A stretch of 64,000 nt of DNA, from the NCBI RefSeq assembly GCF_004296935.1, contig NZ_SCVH01000160.1:31462-95461 (forward strand), in the 5' to 3' direction. Source of the DNA: Reyranella sp. (GTDB taxonomy: Bacteria > Pseudomonadota > Alphaproteobacteria > Reyranellales > Reyranellaceae). Below, one piece after another: positions 41,439 through 52,557 of the stretch. The notes under the pieces are model-generated. The model was not told where the DNA came from and ran no database searches. It worked only from the letters and a program-made list of their open reading frames with translations. Made by a program: the position numbers and the translations under genes. How positions within the stretch are numbered: the stretch's first letter is position 1; each line of letters opens with the position of its first letter.

Positions 41439-42105
41439 CGGGCTCGGTGAGGACGTGGCGCGGCGAGGACGGGTCGGCCTCGATTTTCTGGCGGAGCTGG
41501 CGAACATAGACGCGCAGATATTGCGGATCGACCGACTCATCGCGCCAGACCTCGCGCAGCAGGTGCTTGTGCGTCAGCACCTTGCCGGCATGGATCACGA
41601 GCTGCTCCAGAATGTCGTATTCCTTGGGCGAAAGCTTGATGTCCTCGGCGCCGCGCCGCACCAGCCGGCGCACCAGATCGACGCTGAGATCGTCGCTGGT
41701 GAAACCCCGCTCGGCGCCCTGCTGCTGCAGGCGGTGGCGTAGCGCGGCGCGCAGCCTGGCCATCAGCTCATCGGCGCCGAACGGCTTGGTGACGTAGTCG
41801 TCGGCACCCGAATCGAGCGCCGCCACCTTGGCCGCCTCGTCGCCGCGGCTCGACAGCACCACGATCGGAACCGGTCCCTTGGCCCGGATCTGGCCGATCA
41901 GCGACAGGCCGTCGATGTCGGGCAGGCCGAGATCCAGCAGCACGAGATCGGGGCGGTGATGGCGCAGCGCCGCGAGCGCCTCGGCACCGGTCGCGGCCTC
42001 CAGGGTGCGATAGTCATGGGCGGCCAGCGTCGTGCGCAACAGCCGGCGGATCGGCGGTTCGTCCTCGACGATCAGGATCAGCGCAGCGTCGCCCGTCATG
42101 CCCAA
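41416..42105 (-). CDS. kdpE: Response regulator KdpE
   Basis: 229 residues, OmpR type: receiver domain with DE at 15-16, phospho-acceptor D58 (LLDLGLPDIDG) and conserved K in YVTKPFG, then a winged-helix DNA-binding domain (LSPKEYDILEQLVIHAGKVLTHKHLLREVW). It activates the kdp operon when KdpD signals K+ limitation. The stop codon of kdpD lies ten bases before its ATG. Confidence 0.93.
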   Translation of the reverse strand: MGMTGDAALILIVEDEPPIRRLLRTTLAAHDYRTLEAATGAEALAALRHHRPDLVLLDLGLPDIDGLSLIGQIRAKGPVPIVVLSSRGDEAAKVAALDSGADDYVTKPFGADELMARLRAALRHRLQQQGAERGFTSDDLSVDLVRRLVRRGAEDIKLSPKEYDILEQLVIHAGKVLTHKHLLREVWRDESVDPQYLRVYVRQLRQKIEADPSSPRHVLTEPGVGYRLV

Positions 42106-42114
42106 CTCGTCATG

Positions 42115-44778
42115 TCAGCCAGCAGGATAGCTCACGACGAACTCCGCGCCACTGCGGTCGCCCCGGTTGCGCACCGTGATCGTGCCGCCCTGGACTTCGA
42201 CGAAGCCCTTGGCGATAGCGAGCCCGAGGCCGGTGCCGGCGAGGCGGCGGTCGCCCTCGTGGGCGCGATAGAACTTGTCGAAGATCCGGTCGAGATCGCC
42301 TGCAGCGATGCCGGGTCCTTCATCGCGCACGATGATTTCTACTCGGGCCCCCGCCCGCCGGGCCTCGACCTCGATGCGGCCGCCGGCCGGCGCGTACTTG
42401 GCTGCGTTGTCGAGCAGATTGAACAGCACCTGTTCGGCCAGCACGAAGTCGAGCGACAGGGAGGGCAGGCCTGAGGGCACGATGCTGACGATGACATGGT
42501 CCTTCAGCAGCGGCTGGACGCGGCGCAAGGTGGTGGAGACGAGGTCGCCGACCTCGACGGCCTCGCGCTTCGGGGTGACAGCGCCGGCATCGAGGCGGGT
42601 CATGTCCAGAAGGTTGCCGACGAAGCGGTCGAGCCGCTCGGCCTCGCCCAATGCCGTGCCCAGCAGTTCCTCGCGCGTCGCCGCGTCGTAGCGCGTGCCG
42701 TAGCTGCGCAGGCTCGACAGGGAGCCGATGATCGAGGCCAGCGGCGTGCGCAGGTCGTGCGAAACAGAGGTCAACATGGCCGAGCGCAATCGCTCGCGTT
42801 CTGCGCCGAGGCGCGCCTGGTCGATATCCTTCGCCAGGGTCACGCGCTCGACCGCGACGGCGGCCTGGTTGCCCACCGCCTCAAGCAGGCGGCGCTCGCC
42901 CGCCGACAGTTCGCTGCCCTCCTTCAGCGGCAGCACGCCGATGATGGCGACGGCCGAGCGGCTGGTGCGGATCGGCACGAACAGCCAGCGTCCACCCGGC
43001 AGCGTGTCGGTGCCGCGACCGGCCGGCCGGTCGGCGTCCCACGACCAGCGCGCGGCGGCGAGATCGGCTTCGTTCAGCTCGCTATCCGGCGGAAAGGCCG
43101 CACGCGTGGCCAGCTTCTGCTGCTCCGGCATCAGGATGACGACCTCCGCCTTGAGCAGGCGGGCCAGATGCGTGACCACGATCCACAGCAGATCGTCGAG
43201 TTCGATGACGCCGGCGATCTTGCGGCTGAAGGCGTAGAGTTCGGCCGTCGTGCGGGCCTCGCGCCGCGCCGATTCCGTCTGAGTGCGCGTCCGGACGGCG
43301 AGCGCGCTGGCCACGACCGCCACCACCATGAAGAAGAACAGCGCCACGACATTGGCGGGATCCGAGATCGTGAACAGGTAGAGCGGCGGGATGAAGAAGA
43401 AGTTGTAGGCCAGCACGCTCAACCCGGAGACCCAGAGCGACGGGACCAGGCCGTGCCGTACCGCCGCCACCAGCACCGGCACCACGAAGACCAGCGAGAT
43501 GTTGGGCAGGTCGATAAGGCTATCGATCGCCTTGCCAACCGCGGTCGCGACAGCGGTCATCAGGACGCCCTCTAGGTAGGGCCCGATCTGCCGCGGCGCG
43601 CCCAGCAGCCAGTCGGTCGGGCCGGCGGGAGTTGGTCCCTCGGCCGAGGGCGCCACCTCGACGACGAGCCCCGAGCCACTGCGCACCAGCTCGTCGACCA
43701 CCGAGCCGTGGGTCAACTCGAACCAGCGCGAGCGTTGCGACTTTCCGACGATCACCCGCGTGACGTTGCGCGCACGGGCAAAGGCCAGGATCTCCTCGAC
43801 CACCGAGCGCCCGGGCACCGTCGCGACCTCGGCGCCGAGCTGTGTCGCCAGCCGCATGGTCTCGCCGAGGCAGGCGTGCTCGGCGTCGCTGAGGCCGGCG
43901 TGGCGCTCGGTCTCGACATAGAGCGCGATCAGCTCGGCGTCGAGGCTGTCGGCGGTGCGCTTGGCGGCGCGCACGGCATTGGCGGCGCCCGGGCTCGGAT
44001 CGAGGCACACGATCACCCGCTCGCCGGCCGCCCACGGGCCGGTGATGGCATGCTCGCGCATATAGCTCAGCATCTGGTCGTCAACCCGCTCGGCCGTCCG
44101 CCTGAGCGCCAGTTCGCGCAGCGCCGTCAGGTTGCCCGGCGAGAAGTAGCGTCGCACGGCGCGCTGGGCCTGCTCGCGGACATAGACCTTGCCTTCACCC
44201 AGCCGCGCGATCAGGTCGGCCGGCGTCAGATCGATCAGTTCGACCTCGTCGGCGGTGTCGACGATGCGGTCCGGCACGGTCTCGCGGACGCGGATACGCG
44301 TGATGCGCGCAATCACGTCGTTCAGGCTCTCGATGTGCTGCACATTGAGGGTGGAATAGACGTCGATCCCGGCTGCCAGAAGCTCCTCAACGTCGAGATA
44401 GCGCTTGGGGTGCCGGCTGCCTTCGGCGTTGGTGTGGGCGAGCTCATCGACCAGCACCAGGGCCGGCCGGCGCGCCAGTATGGCGTCGATATCCATCTCC
44501 TCGAGCACGCGACCTTTGTAGTCCGTGCGCCGGCGCGGCAGGATTTCAAGACCGGCGAGCTGCGCCTCGGTCTCGGCGCGCCCGTGCGTTTCGACCACGC
44601 CCACGACGACGTCGATGCCCTCGAGCTTGCGGCGCCGGGCAGTCGACAGCATCTCCCAGGTCTTGCCGACGCCGGGGGCGGCGCCCAGGAAGATCTTGTG
44701 CTTGCCGCGCGACTCCTTTTCCACCGCCTTCAGCAGCGCGTCGGGCGACGGGCGGGAGTCTTCAATCGAGCCGGCCAT
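42115..44778 (-). CDS. kdpD: Osmosensitive K+ channel sensor kinase KdpD
   Basis: 887 residues, normal for KdpD. Order: N-terminal KdpD domain with Walker A GAAPGVGKTWEML, a Usp-like domain (about 250-375), four membrane helices (about 400-500), a GAF-like region, then HisKA with SVSHDLRTPLASI and a HATPase domain (DNAAKYAPAGG; DEGPGIAAGD; GTGLGLAIAKG). It senses K+ limitation or turgor and phosphorylates KdpE. Confidence 0.95.
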   Translation of the reverse strand: MAGSIEDSRPSPDALLKAVEKESRGKHKIFLGAAPGVGKTWEMLSTARRRKLEGIDVVVGVVETHGRAETEAQLAGLEILPRRRTDYKGRVLEEMDIDAILARRPALVLVDELAHTNAEGSRHPKRYLDVEELLAAGIDVYSTLNVQHIESLNDVIARITRIRVRETVPDRIVDTADEVELIDLTPADLIARLGEGKVYVREQAQRAVRRYFSPGNLTALRELALRRTAERVDDQMLSYMREHAITGPWAAGERVIVCLDPSPGAANAVRAAKRTADSLDAELIALYVETERHAGLSDAEHACLGETMRLATQLGAEVATVPGRSVVEEILAFARARNVTRVIVGKSQRSRWFELTHGSVVDELVRSGSGLVVEVAPSAEGPTPAGPTDWLLGAPRQIGPYLEGVLMTAVATAVGKAIDSLIDLPNISLVFVVPVLVAAVRHGLVPSLWVSGLSVLAYNFFFIPPLYLFTISDPANVVALFFFMVVAVVASALAVRTRTQTESARREARTTAELYAFSRKIAGVIELDDLLWIVVTHLARLLKAEVVILMPEQQKLATRAAFPPDSELNEADLAAARWSWDADRPAGRGTDTLPGGRWLFVPIRTSRSAVAIIGVLPLKEGSELSAGERRLLEAVGNQAAVAVERVTLAKDIDQARLGAERERLRSAMLTSVSHDLRTPLASIIGSLSSLRSYGTRYDAATREELLGTALGEAERLDRFVGNLLDMTRLDAGAVTPKREAVEVGDLVSTTLRRVQPLLKDHVIVSIVPSGLPSLSLDFVLAEQVLFNLLDNAAKYAPAGGRIEVEARRAGARVEIIVRDEGPGIAAGDLDRIFDKFYRAHEGDRRLAGTGLGLAIAKGFVEVQGGTITVRNRGDRSGAEFVVSYPAG

Positions 44779-44793
44779 GGGGCCCGATCATTG

Positions 44794-45396
44794 TCACCGC
44801 TTCGGCAGCGCGTCGAGGGCGAGATTGAGCTTGAGGACATTGACCCTGGGCTCCCCCAGGACACCGAAGACACGCCCTTCGGTGTTTTGCGCCACCAGCT
44901 TCAGGACCTCGGCTTCGGGCAGGTTGCGCGCCTTGGCGACGGCCGCCACCTGCCAGGCCGCGGCGGCCGGCGAAATGTGCGGATCGAGGCCGCTGCCCGA
45001 GGTCGTGACGAGATCGACGGGCACCGGCCTGTCCGCGGCTCCGCCCAGCTTGCCCACATCCTCCCGGACGCGGTCGACCAGCGCCTTGGAGGTCGGACCC
45101 AGGTTGGAGCCGGCCGAGTTGGCGGCATTGTAAGGCGCCGGCACGGTCTTGGTGGCGTCGTTCGGGTCGGCATCGGTCGTGGCCGACGGCCGGCCGTGGA
45201 AGTAGCGATCGGACGTGAAGTTCTGCCCGATCAGCGACGAGCCTACGACTTTGCCGTCCTGCCCGATCAGCGAGCCCGCGGCCTGGGCGGGGAAGAGCGC
45301 GCGCGACACCCCGGTCAGGGCCAGCGGATAGGCGAGACCCAGAAGAACCGTCATCGACAAGAGGATGACGAGCGAAGCTCTGATATGGCGAAGCAT
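44794..45396 (-). CDS. kdpC: K+-transporting ATPase subunit KdpC
   Basis: 200 residues from the ATG at 45396, eight bases after GAGGA. One membrane helix (about 6-26) followed by a periplasmic domain with the family motifs [19 protein letters not shown], and [14 protein letters not shown]. KdpC stabilises the complex of KdpA and KdpB and raises ATP affinity. Confidence 0.95.
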   Translation of the reverse strand: MLRHIRASLVILLSMTVLLGLAYPLALTGVSRALFPAQAAGSLIGQDGKVVGSSLIGQNFTSDRYFHGRPSATTDADPNDATKTVPAPYNAANSAGSNLGPTSKALVDRVREDVGKLGGAADRPVPVDLVTTSGSGLDPHISPAAAAWQVAAVAKARNLPEAEVLKLVAQNTEGRVFGVLGEPRVNVLKLNLALDALPKR

Positions 45397-45406
45397 GACT
45401 TTATCC

Positions 45407-47455
45407 TCAGGCAAGGCCGGTGGCGGCGACGATGATGTCGATCAGCTTGATGCCGACGAAGGGAACGATCAGGCCGCCGACGCCGTAGACCAGCAGGTTG
45501 CGGCGCAGCAGCGCGGCCGCGCTGCTGGGCCGGTATTTTACGCCGCGCAGCGCCAGCGGAATCAGCGCCACGATGATCAGCGCATTGAAGATGATCGCCG
45601 ACAGGATGGCGCTCTCGGGCGTGGCGAGCTGCATGACGTTCAGCACGCCCAGCTGCGGATAGAAGGCGATGAACATGGCCGGAATGATGGCGAAATATTT
45701 CGCCACGTCGTTGGCGACCGAGAAGGTCGTGAGCGCGCCGCGGGTCATCAGCAGCTGCTTTCCGATGCCCACGATCTCGATCAGCTTGGTCGGATCGCTG
45801 TCGAGGTCGACCATGTTGCCGGCCTCGCGCGCGGCATTTGTACCCGTGTGCATGGCGACGCCGACGTCGGCCTGGGCAAGCGCCGGCGCGTCGTTGGTGC
45901 CGTCACCGCACATCGCCACCAGCCGGCCGCCGGTCTGTTCCGCACGGATAAGGCGCAGCTTGGCTTCCGGCGTGGCCTGGGCCAGGAAATCGTCGACCCC
46001 CGCTTCGGCCGCGATGGCGGCGGCGGTCTGCGGATTGTCGCCGGTGATCATCATGGTGCGGATGCCCATGCGGCGGAGTTCGGCGAAGCGCTCGCGGATG
46101 CCGCCCTTCACCACGTCCTTGAGGTAGACGATGCCCAGCACCTGGCCGTTGCGCGACACGGCGAGCGGCGTGCCGCCCTCCTTGGCGATGTAGCTCGCGA
46201 TGCGCTCGATCTCCTCCATCGGCGGCGTGGCGCCCATCGAGCGCGCATGGGCCACCACCGCATCGACCGCGCCCTTGCGGATCACCGTGCCGTCGACATC
46301 GACGCCGCTCATGCGGGTCTGGGCGGTGAAGGGCACGAACTGTCCCTTGATCTCGGCCGTGCCGATGATGCGCAGGCCGTACTTGTCCTTGGCGAGGACC
46401 ACGATCGAGCGGCCCTCGGGCGTCTCGTCGGCCAGGCTGGCGAGCTGGGCGACTTTGGCCAACTCGTTCTCGTCGACACCGCTCACCGGGATGAACTGCG
46501 TGGCGTGGCGGTTGCCGAGCGTGATGGTGCCGGTCTTGTCGAGCAGCAGGGTGTCGACATCGCCTGCCGCCTCGACGGCGCGCCCGGACGTGGCCAGCAC
46601 GTTGAAGCGCACCAGGCGGCTCATGCCGGCAATGCCGATGGCCGACAGCAGCGCGCCGATGGTGGTGGGGATCAGCGTCACGAACAGCGCGATCAGCACG
46701 ATCACCGAGACCGAGCCGCCGGCATAAGCGGCGAAGCTCGGGATTGTGACCACCGCCAGCACGAAGATGAGGGTGAGGCCGGCCAGCAGGACGTTCAGCG
46801 CCAGCTCGTTGGGCGTCTTCTGGCGTGAGGCACCCTCGACCAGCGCGATCATGCGGTCGAGGAAGCTCGACCCCTCCTCCGCCGTGATCCGGACCTTGAT
46901 GCGATCCGACAGCACCTTGGTGCCGCCGGTCACGGCCGAGCGGTCGCCGCCCGCCTCGCGGATGACCGGGGCCGACTCGCCGGTGATCGCCGATTCGTCG
47001 ATGGTGGCGACGCCTTCGATGATCTCGCCGTCAGCCGGCACGATGTCGCCGGCCTCGACAAGCACCACCTGACCGACCTTGAGGGCGTTGGCGCGCACCG
47101 GCTCGAAGATGTCGCTGACGCCCACCAGGACCTTGGCAATCGTCTCGCTGCGCATGCGGTGCAGCGTTTCCGCCTGGGCCTTGCCGCGGCCTTCGGCCAC
47201 GGCCTCGGCGAAGGTGGCGAACAGGAGCGTCACCCAGAGCCAGGTGACGATCTGGATCTCGAAGCCGATGTCCGGCGCGCCCACGGCGATGTCGCGCACC
47301 ATCAGCACGGTGGCGACCAGCGCCACCAGCTCGACGGTGAACATCACCGGGTTCTTCATCAGTTCCCGCGGGTGCAGCTTGACGACGCTTGCCACCAGGG
47401 CGGGCTTCAGGATCGCCGAGTCGAACATCGACTGCGACTTGTCACGTGTGCTCAT
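45407..47455 (-). CDS. kdpB: K+-transporting ATPase catalytic subunit KdpB
   Basis: 682 residues. P-type ATPase core: TGES (ITGESAPVI), phosphorylated Asp in [23 protein letters not shown] and [17 protein letters not shown]. It hydrolyses ATP to drive K+ uptake through KdpA under severe K+ shortage. Confidence 0.96.
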   Translation of the reverse strand: MSTRDKSQSMFDSAILKPALVASVVKLHPRELMKNPVMFTVELVALVATVLMVRDIAVGAPDIGFEIQIVTWLWVTLLFATFAEAVAEGRGKAQAETLHRMRSETIAKVLVGVSDIFEPVRANALKVGQVVLVEAGDIVPADGEIIEGVATIDESAITGESAPVIREAGGDRSAVTGGTKVLSDRIKVRITAEEGSSFLDRMIALVEGASRQKTPNELALNVLLAGLTLIFVLAVVTIPSFAAYAGGSVSVIVLIALFVTLIPTTIGALLSAIGIAGMSRLVRFNVLATSGRAVEAAGDVDTLLLDKTGTITLGNRHATQFIPVSGVDENELAKVAQLASLADETPEGRSIVVLAKDKYGLRIIGTAEIKGQFVPFTAQTRMSGVDVDGTVIRKGAVDAVVAHARSMGATPPMEEIERIASYIAKEGGTPLAVSRNGQVLGIVYLKDVVKGGIRERFAELRRMGIRTMMITGDNPQTAAAIAAEAGVDDFLAQATPEAKLRLIRAEQTGGRLVAMCGDGTNDAPALAQADVGVAMHTGTNAAREAGNMVDLDSDPTKLIEIVGIGKQLLMTRGALTTFSVANDVAKYFAIIPAMFIAFYPQLGVLNVMQLATPESAILSAIIFNALIIVALIPLALRGVKYRPSSAAALLRRNLLVYGVGGLIVPFVGIKLIDIIVAATGLA

Positions 47456-47466
47456 GAGGGTGCCTC

Positions 47467-49176
47467 TTAGAACAGCGTGCCGGCCAGCATCGCGAAATGT
47501 TCCGCGATCGGGCCCAGCGCGAGCGCCGGCAGGAAGGTGAGGCCACCCACGATCAGGATGGCGCCGACCAGCAGGCCGACGAACAGCGGGCCGTCGGTCG
47601 GGAAGGTTCCGAGCGAGACGGCGGACTTGCGCTTGGCCGCCAACGAACCGGCCACCGCCAGCATCGGCACGATGATGGCGAAGCGGCCGACGATCATCGC
47701 GACGCCGAGCGTCGAATTGTAGAAGAGAGTGTTGGCCGTCAACCCCGCGAAGGCGCTGCCGTTGTTGGCGGCGGCCGAAGTGAAGGCATAGAAGATCTCG
47801 CTGAACCCATGCGGGCCGGCGTTGGCCGGTCCGGCGAGGCCCACGGGCAGCACGACCGCCAGCCCCGTGAAGCCCAGGATGGCCAGCGGCAGGCAGAGGA
47901 TCGCCAGCATGGTGAACTTGACGTCGCGCGCCTCGATCTTCTTGCCAACATACTCCGGCGTGCGCCCCACCATCAGGCCGGCCAGGAAGATGGCCAGGAT
48001 GGCGAACAGCAGGATGCCGTAGAGGCCGGCGCCGACGCCGCCGATGATGATCTCGCCCAGCAGCATGTTGACCAGCGGGATCATGCCGCCCAGCGGCATG
48101 AAGCTGTCGTGCATGGCATTGACCGCGCCACAGGACGCTGCCGTGGTGATCACGGCGAAGAGCGCCGACAGCGGCGCCCCGAAGCGCACCTCCTTGCCTT
48201 CCATGTTGCCCTGCGCATTGTCGACGCCGAGCGCCGCCAGCAGCGGGTTGCCGCCGGCCTCCGCCCAGTAGGCGACGAAGACGCCGACGATGAACAGCAC
48301 GCCCATGGCGGCCAGGATCGCCCAGCCCTGGCGTTCGGCGCCGACGGCACGGCCGAACACGTTGGTGAGCGCCGCACCGATCACGAAGATGGACAGCATC
48401 TGCACGAGGTTGGCGAGCGCTGTCGGATTCTCGTAGGGGTGCGCCGAGTTGGCGTTGAAGAAGCCACCGCCATTGGTGCCCAGCATCTTGATCGCGAGCT
48501 GCGAAGCCACCGGACCCTGGGCGATGGTCTGCTTGGCGCCCTCAAGCGTCGTCGCCTCGACATAGGCGCCGAGATTCTGCGGCACGCCCTGCCAGACATA
48601 GAACAGGGTGAGGACGATGCAGAACGGCAACAGGACGTAGAGCGTGACCCGCACCAGGTCGGCCCAGAAGTTGCCGATGCCCTTGGCATTGGCGCGGGCG
48701 AAGCCGCGGATGAAGGCCATGGCCAGCGCGATGCCGGTAGCGGCGCTCAGGAAATTCTGAACCGTGAGGCCTGCCATCTGCGACAGGTAGCTCATGGTCG
48801 ATTCACCGCCGTAGGACTGCCAGTTGGTGTTGGTGAGGAAGCTGACCGCCGTGTTGAAGGACAGATCGGACGGGATTGCCGACATGTCCTGCGGATTGAG
48901 CGGCAGGACAGCCTGCAGGCGGAGCAGCAGATAGAGGAACGCGAAGCCCACGATGTGGAAGACCAGCATGGCGCGGCAGTAGACCCACCAGCTCTGGTCC
49001 TCGGCGGGATCGATGCCGGCCAGGCGATAGAAGCCGCGTTCGACCGGCAGCAGCACCGGCGACATGAAGGTGCGTTGCCCTTCCAGGACGCGGCTGAGAT
49101 AGCCGCCGAGCGGTCGCGTGAGGACGAGCAGGATCGCGACGAAGAGGGCGATCTGCACCCAGCCGTTGAAGGTCAT
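47467..49176 (-). CDS. kdpA: K+-transporting ATPase channel subunit KdpA
   Basis: 569 residues with about ten membrane helices and four selectivity-filter-like loops, among them [32 protein letters not shown] and the later [12 protein letters not shown]. It forms the K+ pathway of the Kdp complex. Confidence 0.96.
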   Translation of the reverse strand: MTFNGWVQIALFVAILLVLTRPLGGYLSRVLEGQRTFMSPVLLPVERGFYRLAGIDPAEDQSWWVYCRAMLVFHIVGFAFLYLLLRLQAVLPLNPQDMSAIPSDLSFNTAVSFLTNTNWQSYGGESTMSYLSQMAGLTVQNFLSAATGIALAMAFIRGFARANAKGIGNFWADLVRVTLYVLLPFCIVLTLFYVWQGVPQNLGAYVEATTLEGAKQTIAQGPVASQLAIKMLGTNGGGFFNANSAHPYENPTALANLVQMLSIFVIGAALTNVFGRAVGAERQGWAILAAMGVLFIVGVFVAYWAEAGGNPLLAALGVDNAQGNMEGKEVRFGAPLSALFAVITTAASCGAVNAMHDSFMPLGGMIPLVNMLLGEIIIGGVGAGLYGILLFAILAIFLAGLMVGRTPEYVGKKIEARDVKFTMLAILCLPLAILGFTGLAVVLPVGLAGPANAGPHGFSEIFYAFTSAAANNGSAFAGLTANTLFYNSTLGVAMIVGRFAIIVPMLAVAGSLAAKRKSAVSLGTFPTDGPLFVGLLVGAILIVGGLTFLPALALGPIAEHFAMLAGTLF

Positions 49177-49194
49177 GGCAACCTCGGGATTCCC

Positions 49195-49284
49195 TTAGAA
49201 TTTTTCCGGGCGCGCCAGCGCGACCGTGAGATAGGCGAGCAGGATCGCGACCAGCGCGCCGCCCAGGACATAATCGAGGATCAT
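49195..49284 (-). CDS. kdpF: Small Kdp subunit KdpF
   Basis: A 29-residue membrane peptide, MILDYVLGGALVAILLAYL continuing to the typical end ALARPEKF. KdpF stabilises the Kdp complex. It is 18 bases upstream of kdpA in the operon. Confidence 0.9.
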   Translation of the reverse strand: MILDYVLGGALVAILLAYLTVALARPEKF

Positions 49285-49291
49285 GGGAGCC

Positions 49292-49375
49292 TCAGATCCT
49301 GTGGCACAGGCGTTCGTAGGCGATCAGCAGGCCGAACAGGGCGAAGCCGCCGCCGAAGAACAGGACATCGAGCAT
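49292..49375 (-). CDS. 27-residue membrane peptide ahead of kdpF
   Basis: The ATG at 49375 follows a GGAGAG-like site and opens a 27-codon frame, MLDVLFFGGGFALFGLLIAY ending ERLCHRI, with one membrane helix and a basic C-terminus. It ends seven bases before the kdpF start. Similar short ORFs occur at this place in other kdp operons, as I recall, usually unannotated. It may be a further accessory peptide of the K+ pump. Confidence 0.6.
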   Translation of the reverse strand: MLDVLFFGGGFALFGLLIAYERLCHRI

Positions 49376-49500
49376 GGAACTCTCCTTCGCCGGCATAGAA
49401 GGCCCTTGGCGCATAGGAATTCGAGCCGGCCGGCGGCCCGGCGGCATATGAACGACATAGGAATTTTAGAAAACTTCGGGCGCTTCTTCGGAGAACAAGC

Positions 49501-49630
49501 ACTCCTCACCCTGAGGAGGCGCGAAGCACCGTCTCGAAGGGTGGGCAACCGACGGGCCTGGAGCCGATGCTTCGAGACGCTCGCTTAAGGCGCATATGAA
49601 TGCGCCGGGCTCGCTCCTCAGCACGAGGAT
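49501..49630. repeat. REP-like palindromic extragenic element
   Basis: This 130-base stretch between the kdp and cyo operons is built of nested inverted repeats. CACCCT (49507-49512) pairs with AGGGTG (49538-49543); GGCGCAT (49589-49595) with ATGCGCC (49600-49606). The outer segments CTGAGGAG ... GTCTCGAAG pair with CTTCGAGAC ... CTCCTCAG further along. The wording resembles the CCTGAGGAG/GTCTCGAAGG repeats spread through alphaproteobacterial genomes. The rest of the 288-bp gap shows no other feature. Confidence 0.6.
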
Positions 49631-49663
49631 ACCCCCGAACGCTCCCGTCAAAACTTGTGGCGG

Positions 49664-49975
49664 CTAGATCGCCATGCGCTGGTGCAGGTCGAACATGATC
49701 CAGAAGCTGCCGCCCACCATGATGAAGATCAGCACGGCGGTGAAGACGATGGCGAGCAGGTTTTCCTTGGGCGTCGAGGTGAAGTTGAGGTGCAGGAAGA
49801 ACCTGAGGTGGACCAGGATCTGCAGCACCGCCGCGATACCGATCACCAGCAGCGTGCGCCCCGGCGGCAGCGCGTGGGTGATGACGACATAGAAGGGAAT
49901 GGCCGTCAGCACGACGGCGAGCACGAAGCCGATCAGGTAGGAACGCAGACCGTGCTCGGAGTTCGGGTGTTCCAT
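49664..49975 (-). CDS. cyoD: Quinol oxidase (cytochrome bo3) subunit IV
   Basis: 103 residues with three membrane helices, beginning SEHGLRSYLIGFVLAVVLTAIPF and containing LVHLRFFLHLNF, characteristic of CyoD. It stabilises the copper site in subunit I. Its start overlaps the cyoC stop codon. Confidence 0.93.
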   Translation of the reverse strand: MEHPNSEHGLRSYLIGFVLAVVLTAIPFYVVITHALPPGRTLLVIGIAAVLQILVHLRFFLHLNFTSTPKENLLAIVFTAVLIFIMVGGSFWIMFDLHQRMAI

Positions 49976-50571
49976 CACAGCAGCCCCGGCAGATAGACGA
50001 TCGAGAAGATGCCGACCCAGGCGATGTCGAGGAAGTGCCAGAACAGGCCGAGGCGGAACAGGCGCGAGGTCACGGGCACCGACAGGCCCTTCAGCATCAC
50101 CTGGCCGCACAGGATCAGGATCCAGGTGAGGCCGACGCTGACGTGCAGGCCGTGGGTGCCGACCAGGGTGAAGAAGGCGGAGAGAAAGCCGCTGCGGTCG
50201 GGGCCGGCGCCGATCCTGATCATGCCGGCGAACTCGCGCAGTTCCAGGAAAACGAAACCTGCGCCCAGCACGAAGGTGACCAGCAGCCAGGCCAGCACCG
50301 CGCCGCGGTTGCCGGTCTTCGAGCAGAGCGAAGCGAGGCCGAAGGTGGTGCTCGAGACCAGCAGCAGCGCGGTCTCGATCCCGGCGTTCCTGAGGTCGAA
50401 CAGATCCTTGCCGCCGGGCCCGCCGGCCGTGTTCTTGACCATGATGACGTAAGTCGCGAACAGGAGCGCGAAGATCACGGCATCGCCCATCAGGTAGAGC
50501 CAGAAGCCGAAGGCCCGCTGCTCGTGGGTGGCGGCGGCTTCGCTCTCGTGAGCGGTTACGGCGGCGCTCAT
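49975..50571 (-). CDS. cyoC: Quinol oxidase subunit III
   Basis: 198 residues with five membrane helices: [24 protein letters not shown] at the start and [15 protein letters not shown] later, the family marks of subunit III in heme-copper oxidases. It overlaps cyoB and cyoD by a few bases, so all are translated together. Confidence 0.93.
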   Translation of the reverse strand: MSAAVTAHESEAAATHEQRAFGFWLYLMGDAVIFALLFATYVIMVKNTAGGPGGKDLFDLRNAGIETALLLVSSTTFGLASLCSKTGNRGAVLAWLLVTFVLGAGFVFLELREFAGMIRIGAGPDRSGFLSAFFTLVGTHGLHVSVGLTWILILCGQVMLKGLSVPVTSRLFRLGLFWHFLDIAWVGIFSIVYLPGLL

Positions 50572-52553
50572 GCCCGGCGTCCCGCTTGGCTCCCGAGGGC
50601 GCGGAAGCGCGCATCCTCGATCTGCTTCACCTCGGCGGCGGAGATCCTGAATTCGGCGTCGTCATCGGAGGAGCGCGCGATCATGGCGACCCACATGGCG
50701 AGCCCGCAGGCCGCCGCCAGCCACCAGATATGCCAGATCATGGCGAAGCCGAACGCGAAGGCGAAGGCGCCCATGGCGACGCCCACCATCGAGTTCCTGG
50801 GCATGTGGATGTCCTCGTAGGCCGCCGGCCGCTGCCGCTCGACACCGCGCTCCTTCATGTCGAGGAAGGCTTCGCGGTCGCGGACCTCCGGCAGCACGGC
50901 GAAATTGTAGGCCGGCGGCGGCGAGGAGGTCGCCCATTCGAGCGTGCGGCCGTCGAACGGATCGCCGGTGACGTCGGCCGTCTTCTTCCGGTCGCGGACG
51001 CTGACATAGAGCTGCATCACCATGGCCGCGATGCCGAGCAGGACGACGAAGGCGCCCGAGGCCGCCACCATCAGGTAGGGCTGCCACGACGGGTCGTTGT
51101 ACTGCTCCATGCGGCGCGGCATGCCCTTGAAGCCCAGGAGGTAGAGCGGCATGAACGCCAGGTAAAAGCCGATCATCCAGCACCAGAACGACGCCAGCCC
51201 CCACTTGCGGTCGAGCGCGAAGCCGAAGGCCTTGGGAAACCAGTACATGTAGCCGGCGAGGTAGCCGAACAGCACGCCGGGGATGATCATGTTGTGGAAG
51301 TGCGCGACCAGGAAGGTCGTGTTGTGCATCAGGAAGTCGGCCGACGGGATGGCCAGCAGCACCCCGGTCATGCCGCCGATCACGAAGGTCACCATGAAGC
51401 CGATGGTCCACATCATCGACGGATGGAAGTCGATGCGGCCGCGATACATGGTGAGCAGCCAGTTGAAAACCTTCACGCCGGTCGGCACGGCGATGATCAT
51501 GGTGGTGATGCCGAAGAAGGCATTGACGTTGGCGCTGGAGCCCATGGTGAAGAAATGGTGCAGCCAGACGGTGAACGACAGGATGGCGATCGCGGCCGTC
51601 GCATAGACCAGCGATTCGTAGCCGAACAGACGCTTCCGCGAGAAGGTCGACACGACCTCGGAGAAGATGCCGAAGGCCGGCAGGATCAGGATGTAGACCT
51701 CCGGATGACCCCAGATCCAGAACAGGTTGGGGTAGTTCATCATGTTGCCGCCGTGGGCATTGGTGAAGAAATGCATGCCGAAGGTGCGGTCGAGCGCCAG
51801 CAGGCCGCAGGCCACGGTGAGCGCCGGGAAGGCGAAGGCCATCAGCACCGAGGCGCAGAGCGCCGTCCATACGAACGGCGTCATGCGCATCAGGGTCATG
51901 CCGGGAGCGCGCCGCTTCAGGATGGTGACGATGAAGTTGATGCCGGAGAGCGTCGAGCCGACGCCGCTGATCAGGATTGCCCAGATCCAGTAGTCGACGC
52001 CGACGCCGGGGTTGGCCTCGACGCCCGAATAGGGCGGATAGCCTGTCCAGCCCGCGGTCGAGAACTTGCCGATCACCAGCGAGAGCATGACGAGACCTGC
52101 GCCCGAGGCGGTCAGCCAGAGGCTGAGCGAATTCAGGAACGGAAAAGCCACGTCGCGGGTGCCGATCTGCAGCGGCACGATGATGTTGATCAGCCCGGTC
52201 ATGAAGGGCATCGCCATGAAGAAGATCATGATGGTGCCGTGCGAGCTGAAGATCTGGTCGAAATGCTCGGGCGGCAGGTAGCCGCCGGAATTGAGCGCCA
52301 TGGCCTGCTGGGCCCGCATCATGATGGCGTCGACGAACCCACGCAGCAGCATGATCAGCGCCAGCACGATGTACATGACGCCGATGCGCTTGTGGTCGAC
52401 GCTGGTCAGCCAGTCGGTCCAGAGATAGCGCCAGGCGCCCAGCCAGGTGATGACGATGGCGACCAGCAGCGCGCCGCCCACCGTGACCGCCGCCCCACCC
52501 GCCGCGATGGCGCTGTAGAGCGGCAGTGCCTCGATCGTCAGTCTGCCGAACAT
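50568..52553 (-). CDS. cyoB: Quinol oxidase subunit I (cytochrome bo3)
   Basis: 661 residues, as in E. coli CyoB (663). About fifteen membrane helices with the heme-copper motifs [31 protein letters not shown] (Cu_B His and cross-linked Tyr), [10 protein letters not shown] and [14 protein letters not shown] with heme ligands. It reduces O2 to water with quinol electrons and pumps protons. Aerobic terminal oxidase of this organism, probably favoured at high oxygen. Confidence 0.95.
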   Translation of the reverse strand: MFGRLTIEALPLYSAIAAGGAAVTVGGALLVAIVITWLGAWRYLWTDWLTSVDHKRIGVMYIVLALIMLLRGFVDAIMMRAQQAMALNSGGYLPPEHFDQIFSSHGTIMIFFMAMPFMTGLINIIVPLQIGTRDVAFPFLNSLSLWLTASGAGLVMLSLVIGKFSTAGWTGYPPYSGVEANPGVGVDYWIWAILISGVGSTLSGINFIVTILKRRAPGMTLMRMTPFVWTALCASVLMAFAFPALTVACGLLALDRTFGMHFFTNAHGGNMMNYPNLFWIWGHPEVYILILPAFGIFSEVVSTFSRKRLFGYESLVYATAAIAILSFTVWLHHFFTMGSSANVNAFFGITTMIIAVPTGVKVFNWLLTMYRGRIDFHPSMMWTIGFMVTFVIGGMTGVLLAIPSADFLMHNTTFLVAHFHNMIIPGVLFGYLAGYMYWFPKAFGFALDRKWGLASFWCWMIGFYLAFMPLYLLGFKGMPRRMEQYNDPSWQPYLMVAASGAFVVLLGIAAMVMQLYVSVRDRKKTADVTGDPFDGRTLEWATSSPPPAYNFAVLPEVRDREAFLDMKERGVERQRPAAYEDIHMPRNSMVGVAMGAFAFAFGFAMIWHIWWLAAACGLAMWVAMIARSSDDDAEFRISAAEVKQIEDARFRALGSQAGRRA

Positions 52554-52557
52554 CGGT

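Noticed and set aside
47497-49398. 633-codon plus-strand frame opposite kdpA
   Set aside because: Composition (Gln, Asp, Arg, His repeats) is typical of an antisense shadow and the minus strand is unmistakably KdpA.
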